Shown one piece after another: positions 55,053 through 61,948 of a stretch of DNA of 61,948 nucleotides; position 1 is the stretch's first letter, and each line of letters opens with the position of its first letter. The position numbers and the translations under genes were made by a program. The DNA lies in contig JAIRRB010000030.1 in NCBI GenBank assembly GCA_031256195.1, forward strand, positions 1-61,948. Reading direction: 5' to 3'. The notes beneath the pieces are model-generated. The model was not told where the DNA came from. It saw only the letters and a list, made by a program, of their open reading frames with translations, and made no database searches. This stretch comes from Treponema sp. Its GTDB lineage: Bacteria > Spirochaetota > Spirochaetia > Treponematales > Breznakiellaceae.

Positions 55053-56753
55053 ATGAAAGAAAAACGGATAAAAAAGTGGTGGCTCATTAAAGTGGCCATT
55101 AGCATTGTCGGTAAAAAGGGGCTTCGGCAGATGACCAAGGCTTCCAAAAACGGGAAGAAAAGCCAGGCGGATACCCTCAGGCGTACACTGACTGCGGCCA
55201 AAGATACCGTTTATGGAAAAGAACATCATTTTGATGAGATTCTGGCGGCCCAAACGCCGGAAGAACTGTTTGGCCTGTATCAAAAAAATGTCAAAATTAA
55301 CGATTACGAGGATTTGCGGCCCTATGTGGAACGGCACAAAAACGGCGAAGCCGACATTCTGTTTCCGGGCAAGCCCAAACTGTACGCTACCACCAGCGGA
55401 ACGACCAAAGAACCCAAATGGATACCTGTTACGGAGCAGTATTATCAGGACGTATACAAAAAAATGAACCAAATGTGGTTCTACACCCTGCTCAAGAATA
55501 AGCCGCGGGTATTTTACGGCGCCTGTGTTTCCATTGTGGGCAAGGCCATCGAGGGCGCGGCGCCGGACGGTACGGTGTATGGTTCCATCTCAGGAATTAT
55601 GCACCGGGATATTCCCGGATTTATGAAAGGGGTTCATACCGCGCCGGCGGATGTATTCCATATCGCCGATTACAAGGCGCGGTATTACGCGATTATGCGT
55701 ATGGGCATTGAGCGGGACGCGCACCTCATTATTACCGCGAACCCCAGCACTCTGGTAGAAATGCAGACCAATGTTAATGAATTTTATGATGACTACTGCG
55801 ATGATATTGAACACGGAACGGTGAGTAAAAAGTTCTCCATGCCCGATGATATTCGCGCCGCGCTGGAAGCCTATACCAAACCAAATCCGCGGCGGGCGGA
55901 GGAACTGCGAAAACTTAAACAGCGTTACGGGACGGTGCTGCCCAAACATTACTGGCCCAATATGCAGATAGCCAATGTCTGGTTCTGCGGCAATACCAGA
56001 ATCTATTTTGAGAAAATCAAGGACTCTTTCCCGCCCGCTTGCCTGTTCCATGAGTTCAGTTACGTTTCATCCGAATGTAAAGCCGGTCTGGTACTCAAGA
56101 GCAGTGTCGAAGACACTACCGTTTTTGGCAACAAAAATTATTTTGAGTTTATCCATGAATCCGATCTTGATAATCCCAATCCCAAAATTTATCAGCTGTA
56201 CGAGGTTCAGAAGGGCCAGCGCTACTGTATGCTGGTTACTACTAACGCGGGGCTGTACCGCTACAATATGAACGATCTGCTGGAGATTACCGGTTTTCAT
56301 TATCAATTCCCCCTGCTTAAATACATTCAAAAGATAAACGGAACCATTAACTTAACCGGAGAAAAACTCCATGAACGGCAGTTTATCGAGGCGGTACACG
56401 AGACAGAGAAAAAGACCGGCAAACAGGTTCCCTTCTTTGTGGGCTTTGCCGATCTGGAAAAATCAAATTATCAATTTTACTTTGAATTCGCAAATCAGAA
56501 TATTTCCGCTGTCGAGGCGCAGGAATTTACCGCCGGTGTTGACCGTTGTTTGCAGGAGTATAACCCCGAGTACCGGGAAAAACGCGGCTCTAACCGGATA
56601 AAAGCGCCGGAAACCGCGCTTTTGGGTCCTGAGTCTTTTGAACGTTTCAAGGCGGTCTGCATTGACCGGGGATACCGGGACGGCCAATTCAAGGTTAATC
56701 TCCTCATGCAGGATGAAAAACGCCACGCCATGTTCAAAGAGTTGGTTAAATGA
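55053..56753 (+). CDS. GH3 auxin-responsive-promoter-family acyl-adenylating protein
   Basis: LYATTSGTTKEPKWIPVTEQYY; NAGLYRYNMNDLLEITGF; LTGEKLHE. Confidence 0.9.
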   Translation: MKEKRIKKWWLIKVAISIVGKKGLRQMTKASKNGKKSQADTLRRTLTAAKDTVYGKEHHFDEILAAQTPEELFGLYQKNVKINDYEDLRPYVERHKNGEADILFPGKPKLYATTSGTTKEPKWIPVTEQYYQDVYKKMNQMWFYTLLKNKPRVFYGACVSIVGKAIEGAAPDGTVYGSISGIMHRDIPGFMKGVHTAPADVFHIADYKARYYAIMRMGIERDAHLIITANPSTLVEMQTNVNEFYDDYCDDIEHGTVSKKFSMPDDIRAALEAYTKPNPRRAEELRKLKQRYGTVLPKHYWPNMQIANVWFCGNTRIYFEKIKDSFPPACLFHEFSYVSSECKAGLVLKSSVEDTTVFGNKNYFEFIHESDLDNPNPKIYQLYEVQKGQRYCMLVTTNAGLYRYNMNDLLEITGFHYQFPLLKYIQKINGTINLTGEKLHERQFIEAVHETEKKTGKQVPFFVGFADLEKSNYQFYFEFANQNISAVEAQEFTAGVDRCLQEYNPEYREKRGSNRIKAPETALLGPESFERFKAVCIDRGYRDGQFKVNLLMQDEKRHAMFKELVK

Positions 56754-57613
56754 GAGCATTTCCCGCACGGGTGAACAAAGTCTACTTGGACGATGTCACC
56801 CTGGGCAATACGGCTGCCGCCGCCCATTACAGCGCCGGCGGCAGTATTGAAAATTTTTCGGGACATCATTCCCTGTCGAAACTGCTGGACAATATCAAAG
56901 GCATTATCTTTGATTTTGACGGAACCCTTTTTGACAATACACTTCTGCCTTTTTATCTGGTTGCCGGCCGTCCCTGGGAATGGCGGCGCATCTTGAAGGA
57001 GCGGCTTATCCGCAAACGTTTTGCCGGCTGTGATTATGCTTCCGCCGAGGAATATTACCGGGCCTTTTTCACCGCGCTGGGGAAAGCCTGTTTCCGCTCG
57101 CCCCAGCGAATACGAAACTGGTACTTAAACCATTATATGCCCCGCATGGCGCGGGTATTAAAAAAACATTATCAATACAGGCCGGGCTTGCAGGACTTGT
57201 TCTGTCAGTTTGAAACGGTGAATGCCCCGCGGATTGCCGTCTATTCCGATTATCCTTTTCTGAAAGGGCGCATGGAAGCCCTGGGGTCGCACTTCGGCCC
57301 CCGGGTTCTCCTGTACGGCCCTGAATCTTTCGGCGCGCAAAAACCCGCGGTCAGGCCATTCTACCAGATTGCCGCCGCCCTCGATGCCGCGCCGGAAGAA
57401 GTTCTGGTTATTGGCGACCGTGAAGCAACCGACGGCCTGGGCGCATTCAGGGCCGGCATGCATTTTTTCTGCCTTGAAACCGGCCGCAGGCGCTATTTCC
57501 GCCTTGATCCCTACCGCCGCCATCCCAAAAACGAGGAACCGCAGGGGCCTTCGCTGGTGATGTATGCGGGTGTCTGGGACGACTTGGTAAAACTGCTGAT
57601 GAAACGGGGCTAA
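56750..57613 (+). CDS. HAD-superfamily hydrolase
   Basis: KGIIFDFDGTLFDNTLLP; AVYSDYPFLKGRMEALG; VLVIGDREATDGLGAFRAGM. Confidence 0.9.
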   Translation: MRAFPARVNKVYLDDVTLGNTAAAAHYSAGGSIENFSGHHSLSKLLDNIKGIIFDFDGTLFDNTLLPFYLVAGRPWEWRRILKERLIRKRFAGCDYASAEEYYRAFFTALGKACFRSPQRIRNWYLNHYMPRMARVLKKHYQYRPGLQDLFCQFETVNAPRIAVYSDYPFLKGRMEALGSHFGPRVLLYGPESFGAQKPAVRPFYQIAAALDAAPEEVLVIGDREATDGLGAFRAGMHFFCLETGRRRYFRLDPYRRHPKNEEPQGPSLVMYAGVWDDLVKLLMKRG

Positions 57614-58431
57614 TCTCCTTCGGGCGGATACGGATTAACGCTGATACCTGCCAGACGCACCACGGCTTCATGACATTCTTTCCGTATTTTTTGCACTGCT
57701 TCCTTACGGCCCAGATGGGGATCAAACAATAAAGGTTCACCGATACGCAGGGTAATCATGGGGAGTGGGCGTTTACCAATGATTGACCGGAAGAGATTAA
57801 CCAGAGTAAAAGGGAAACGGGGTTTACGGTAGGAAAAAGCCATAGGGATAACCGGCAGATGGTAACGCCAGGCCATGGTAAAAACGCCTTTCTTGAACGG
57901 CCTGATGGGCTGAAAGAAATCAAAACGGGAACTTTCGGGAAAAACGTGAATCCATTTTTTGCGCGCGTTAATTTCATCAAACGCCCTGTTAAAAAATTTA
58001 ATGGTATGAATATCGTCAGGGATGGGAATGCCGCCGGTAAAGCGGACAAAACCTTCATCGGAACCGCCGAGCAGGTCTTTCCAAACGGGAAAATATATGC
58101 TGCGGTAACGAATCGCCCTGAGTACGCACAGCGTATCCCATTTTTGAATATGGTTTGAAGCTGTCATGGCCCCGTTTTTGAGAAGTTGTTTATGGGTACG
58201 AAGAATTTTCCTCCCTTCAATTTTCAGGGCAAAACGCAGGTAAAGCAAAAAAGGCACTACGGTAAAAATCGCCAGATATACCAGACTCCGTATCAATTTG
58301 AATTTGAACGATTTGTTCAGAAAGGGATAATGTTCATCAATTTTTATTTCACGGCTAAGCTGTAAATCACCCATGTGTCCATCCGGCTGGGAAGGATAAA
58401 CAATGCCCAGTTGCGGGACATACGGTTCCAT
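57610..58431 (-). CDS. 1-acyl-sn-glycerol-3-phosphate acyltransferase-like (PlsC family)
   Basis: MTASNHIQKWDTL (NH-x4-D), WIHVFPESSRFDFFQP; start at 58431 overlapping TRAP stop. Confidence 0.85.
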   Translation of the reverse strand: MEPYVPQLGIVYPSQPDGHMGDLQLSREIKIDEHYPFLNKSFKFKLIRSLVYLAIFTVVPFLLYLRFALKIEGRKILRTHKQLLKNGAMTASNHIQKWDTLCVLRAIRYRSIYFPVWKDLLGGSDEGFVRFTGGIPIPDDIHTIKFFNRAFDEINARKKWIHVFPESSRFDFFQPIRPFKKGVFTMAWRYHLPVIPMAFSYRKPRFPFTLVNLFRSIIGKRPLPMITLRIGEPLLFDPHLGRKEAVQKIRKECHEAVVRLAGISVNPYPPEGD

Positions 58432-60290
58432 CAGAAAAACCTCGGCAAATAGGTTGAAAGAATGGGGATATAGGTTACCAGCAGCAGTACCGCCAACTGT
58501 ACCAGCAGGAAGGGCAGCACATAACGGCACACCTGCGTAAAGGGTTTTTTGAAACGGTAACTTGCCAGAAAAAGATTAAGCCCCACGGGAGGCGTCAGGA
58601 AACCCAGTTCCAGATTCATGATAAAAATTATTCCCAAATGTACCGGGTCAATGCCGTAGACCACGCCCAGCGGGGAAACGAGGGGAAGAATCACCAGAAT
58701 CGCCGAAAAAATATCCATCAGGCAGCCGACAACCAGCAAAGACACATTCAGTATCAACAGAAACAGGTATTTTGATTCAACGGCTCCCTGCATCCAGCGG
58801 GCGAAATTTTCAGGAGCCTGGGTATCTATAATGGCATAGGACAGGGCTTTTGCCGCGGCGATAATGCACAGTACGCCGCCGATAATGGGCAGGGCCTTGT
58901 AAAAAACTTTGGGGAGGTCAGAAAATCGAATATCCCGGTGAATCAGCACCTCGGCGACAAACACATATATTACCGATATGGCCCCAATCTCGGTGAGCGA
59001 AAAAGCGCCGGAAAAATACCCAATGATCAGGAAAAGGGGAAGCAGTATTTCCGCCGCCGATTCTTTAAGGGCGGATACTGATTTGCCAAAATGAAACGGC
59101 TCCACCGGAATTTTTATTTTTTTGGATGCGGCAATGCCGATAACAATCATGGCGATAACCAAAATACAGCCCGGAATCAGAGCGCCCAAAAACATGTGAA
59201 CAATATTGGTCCGTGATGCGGCTCCCGCAAGGATGATGGGGAGCGAGGGCGGAAACAAGAGGCCGATACATCCGGCGGAAGTCAGCAACCCGATGGTAAA
59301 TCGTTCCGGGTAAGAAGACCCGCTCAGCGCCGTAAAAAGAATTCCTCCCAACGCGAGAATAGTCACGCCTGAAGCGCCGGTAAAAGAAGTAAAAAAAGCG
59401 CAGATAATTATCGTGGCGATAATCATGCCTCCGGGAATCCAGCTAAACAGGCAGCGGAAACTGTTTACCAGCCGCTGTCCGGCGCGGCTTTCGGAAAGTA
59501 TAAAGCCGGTCAGAGTGAACAGGGGAATAGCGATGATGCTGGTTTCGGTAAAGGCTGAAAAAATGGAATTATTGACTGTCTCGGCTGCGCCCCCGGCGGA
59601 CTGAATAATGACCAGAGCGATGCCGGCTATTACGGTAAAAACGGGCGCGCCCATAAGGGCCACGGTAATCAGCAGTATAATCAGCGGCAGTCTGACACGG
59701 AACACCATATCATAAAAAATATCGGTTAAATAATAGACCGCATCCGGCGCGTTAATGCCCCAGATGATTTTTACGATAACCGGAAAAGCGGCGGCGCTTC
59801 CCAAAACCAGTGCCAGCAGGGGAATAACGCGGCTTTTAACGGGTAATTGCCGGGCAAAACGCAGAGCCATAACACCGTAGGCCAGGGGCATCGCCAGAAC
59901 AAAAACCACATTGGGAATAAAGCCGATTAGTTTGGGCTGTATGGCGACTTTGATAAATGAGACCGAAGACCAGGTGATAACGGTGCAGATAAAAACCGCG
60001 ATAAAACCCGTAATCCGGGCGATAATCTGCCGTATCCTTTCGTCTTTTATATAGTGAATCAGGGCAATGGAAATGTGTTCGCCGGTACCGGCGGTGAACA
60101 TACCGGAAAAAAGCCCCAGCACAAGGAGAATGTGTATCAACAGCCCGGCCGCGGAGGGAATACCGGCCCCGAAAAAACGGGCCAGGGCCTCCGCCGTGGC
60201 AATAAGCACCAGAGAAACCAGAGCGGCAATACAAACGCCTTTTTCAATCAGGGGAAAAATTGAACGGAAAGAAAAACGGCGGTGTTCCAT
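58431..60290 (-). CDS. TRAP transporter, fused DctQ-DctM membrane subunit
   Basis: N-terminal 4-TM DctQ-like region then DctM-like large subunit (AFFTSFTGASGVTILALGG; GLLTSAGCIGLLFPPSLPIIL). Confidence 0.92.
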   Translation of the reverse strand: MEHRRFSFRSIFPLIEKGVCIAALVSLVLIATAEALARFFGAGIPSAAGLLIHILLVLGLFSGMFTAGTGEHISIALIHYIKDERIRQIIARITGFIAVFICTVITWSSVSFIKVAIQPKLIGFIPNVVFVLAMPLAYGVMALRFARQLPVKSRVIPLLALVLGSAAAFPVIVKIIWGINAPDAVYYLTDIFYDMVFRVRLPLIILLITVALMGAPVFTVIAGIALVIIQSAGGAAETVNNSIFSAFTETSIIAIPLFTLTGFILSESRAGQRLVNSFRCLFSWIPGGMIIATIIICAFFTSFTGASGVTILALGGILFTALSGSSYPERFTIGLLTSAGCIGLLFPPSLPIILAGAASRTNIVHMFLGALIPGCILVIAMIVIGIAASKKIKIPVEPFHFGKSVSALKESAAEILLPLFLIIGYFSGAFSLTEIGAISVIYVFVAEVLIHRDIRFSDLPKVFYKALPIIGGVLCIIAAAKALSYAIIDTQAPENFARWMQGAVESKYLFLLILNVSLLVVGCLMDIFSAILVILPLVSPLGVVYGIDPVHLGIIFIMNLELGFLTPPVGLNLFLASYRFKKPFTQVCRYVLPFLLVQLAVLLLVTYIPILSTYLPRFF

Positions 60291-61294
60291 CAGCGGCGCT
60301 CGTTCCGGTAGTTTTGTAACATGGTTTCGACACGGCCGTAAATGTTCCGGTCAAATATTGTTCCGATAAGGCTTGGCATGGCCCGTCCGATTTCATCATA
60401 CCAGAGCTGTTCCTGCTGCGGGTTTAACTGGTTTACCTTCAGTCCGTAATTTCCCATGGTTTTAATCATGTCGTCTTCCAGTTTCCTGATGTCCCGGTCC
60501 AGCTTCGCTTCGTTTTTCCTGACCGCATCAATCATCTGGGGCTTGTATTTATCCGGAATTGAACGCCAGGCCCGCTGATTAAAAATCAAGCCTCCCAGAA
60601 AAGGGGCGACATTAATGGATGCCATATTTTTCGCAAGACCGAAGACCTGGGTACTCCCCACCGCAACCGGACTTTGAAAAACCGCTTCCGCCATGCCGCT
60701 GCTCAGGGCGATAAGAATATCATTCCGTTCAACAGGAACCATCTGAAAGCCCATAGCTTTGAAAACATGATTTAATTCCGCCTGATCGGCATTGGTTCCC
60801 AGCTTCTGTTTTTTTAAGTCCGCGGGCACAAAGACCGGAGATTTGGAAAAAAATTTAACCCAGCCGACCCGCGCCCAGGCAAGGGTAAAATACCCCTTAC
60901 CGTTGATTTTCTCCTCAAGTTCGCCGGTAAGTCCGGCAAGAACCAGATCAAGTTCATCATCGTTGCGAATCAAAAACGGACAGCTTAAGGTCATTATTTC
61001 CGGGCTGATTTCATACAGCCCCAGCGTAGAAAGCACCGCAGCCTGAATTTGGTTCAATTTGAGGCTGCGTACCACATCACTTTCGCTGCCTGCCACGCCG
61101 TTATGGTAGACAATAAGGTCTACCTCGCCGCCGGTTATTTTTTTCCAGTCGTCGGCAAGCTGGTTAAAAAAATGCCCCCAGGGAGTATTTTCCGGAATGG
61201 GCGACGCCATTTTTATGGTTATCTTCCGCTGGGCAAAAAGCGGACTGACCAAAAAAATCAGGCACACCGCAAGAGTAATACGAATCGTTTTCAT
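60290..61294 (-). CDS. TRAP transporter solute-binding protein DctP
   Basis: ITIKMASPIPENTPWGHFFNQLADDWKKITGGEVDLIVYHNGVAGSESDVVRSLKLNQIQAAVLST. Confidence 0.93.
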   Translation of the reverse strand: MKTIRITLAVCLIFLVSPLFAQRKITIKMASPIPENTPWGHFFNQLADDWKKITGGEVDLIVYHNGVAGSESDVVRSLKLNQIQAAVLSTLGLYEISPEIMTLSCPFLIRNDDELDLVLAGLTGELEEKINGKGYFTLAWARVGWVKFFSKSPVFVPADLKKQKLGTNADQAELNHVFKAMGFQMVPVERNDILIALSSGMAEAVFQSPVAVGSTQVFGLAKNMASINVAPFLGGLIFNQRAWRSIPDKYKPQMIDAVRKNEAKLDRDIRKLEDDMIKTMGNYGLKVNQLNPQQEQLWYDEIGRAMPSLIGTIFDRNIYGRVETMLQNYRNERR

Positions 61295-61365
61295 GCTGTT
61301 GTTTATCCTTTAACTCTTATACCTATTATCCATTATTTTTTGAATAATTGCCAGAGTGCGCAGCG

Positions 61366-61948
61366 TTACCTATTCCCTCCAAACCTGACAAACATCTCCC
61401 TGCGGTTTTTAACGCCTAATTTGCCGTACAAATTGTCAGAGCGGTATTTAACCCCGGAAACAGATAATTTCAAAGCGCTGGCGATATATTTCATGGTATA
61501 ATCATTTAATAGAAAATCAAATAATTCTTTTTCGCCGACAGACAGATTGAAATGCGCAAGGTCAGTTACCGGGGGTACGTTTACCATACCCTCTTTTTTT
61601 AACCGCTTTTTTAATATAATTCTCCAGATAACAATTACGGCAAGCAAAATTAAGACAAAAACTATCAGGATTAAAATAAAAATTTCCCGTTGAGAAAGCC
61701 TTTCAGGAGTATCCCATTTTTCCCCTTTGCCAAAAACACCGTTTTGTCCCGCCGCGCCTGTGTAACTAAGATTATCATTTTCTTTGACCGTATCATTTCT
61801 GTAATGCGATAATGTATTGTGCGAAAAAGACAAGGAAACGGCGTGCCCATAACAAAGAGGCGTACCAAATCCTTCTACGGCTGTATTTCGTAAACCTAAA
61901 GGAGCGTTGCCGCCATAAATAATACCGCCTGTTTTTTTGAAAGTTCCA
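61366..61948 (-). CDS. Membrane LuxR-type regulator with extracytoplasmic GTFKKTGGIIYG...GHAV module; partial, runs off right edge
   Basis: Minus frame open beyond 61833: GTFKKTGGIIYGGNAPLGLRNTAVEGFGTPLCYGHAVSLSFSHN...NLSYTG...GEKWD, TM (IFILILIVFVLILLAVIVIW), C-terminal HTH (MKYIASALKLSVSGVKYRSDNLYGKLGVKNRREMFVRF). Confidence 0.8.
   Translation of the reverse strand, partial: GTFKKTGGIIYGGNAPLGLRNTAVEGFGTPLCYGHAVSLSFSHNTLSHYRNDTVKENDNLSYTGAAGQNGVFGKGEKWDTPERLSQREIFILILIVFVLILLAVIVIWRIILKKRLKKEGMVNVPPVTDLAHFNLSVGEKELFDFLLNDYTMKYIASALKLSVSGVKYRSDNLYGKLGVKNRREMFVRFGGNR

Noticed and set aside
55053-56753. Reading the GH3 label as glycoside hydrolase family 3
   Set aside because: Sequence has TTSGTTxEPKW adenylation-type motifs, matching the plant GH3 acyl-adenylate family, not the glycosidase.

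Overview
The window looks like chromosomal DNA from a spirochaete (Treponema-like) specialised in plant polysaccharides. This taxonomic reading is inferred from protein style, not a search. It contains: (i) a left-edge surface-lipoprotein pair, a 5'-nucleotidase and a metallo-beta-lactamase-like protein that the ORF track misses; (ii) a tRNA-Leu(GAG); (iii) a long minus-strand catabolic cluster (acyl-CoA synthetase, XRE-cupin, GH3, sugar ABC transporter with four small membrane proteins, LUD protein, GH88-like hydrolase, lyase-like lipoprotein); (iv) hisS; (v) a HEPN/MNT toxin-antitoxin pair; (vi) a uronate-polymer locus (Big-domain lipoproteins, lyase-like lipoprotein, outer-membrane barrel, IclR, kduI, kduD); (vii) argC, an HTH-EIIA fusion and a compact clpS-clpA-aat N-degron operon; (viii) a glucuronoxylan cluster (CE15 esterase, CBM9 lipoprotein, GH30, porin) flanked by corrinoid methyltransfer genes; (ix) a GH3-family/HAD/PlsC group, a TRAP transporter and a LuxR-type membrane regulator cut by the right edge. 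The most unusual signals are: a three-hairpin palindromic element with covarying stems, one copy of which interrupts a lipoprotein signal peptide in frame; a ~300-bp fold-back element; 15-bp repeats inside hisS and a corrinoid-activator gene; a recurring GTTCG-n6-CGAAC operator; a C-terminal domain shared by three Big-domain lipoproteins; and a possible link between corrinoid O-demethylation and 4-O-methylglucuronoxylan use. No rRNA, CRISPR array or transposase was recognised. All family assignments are by eye.
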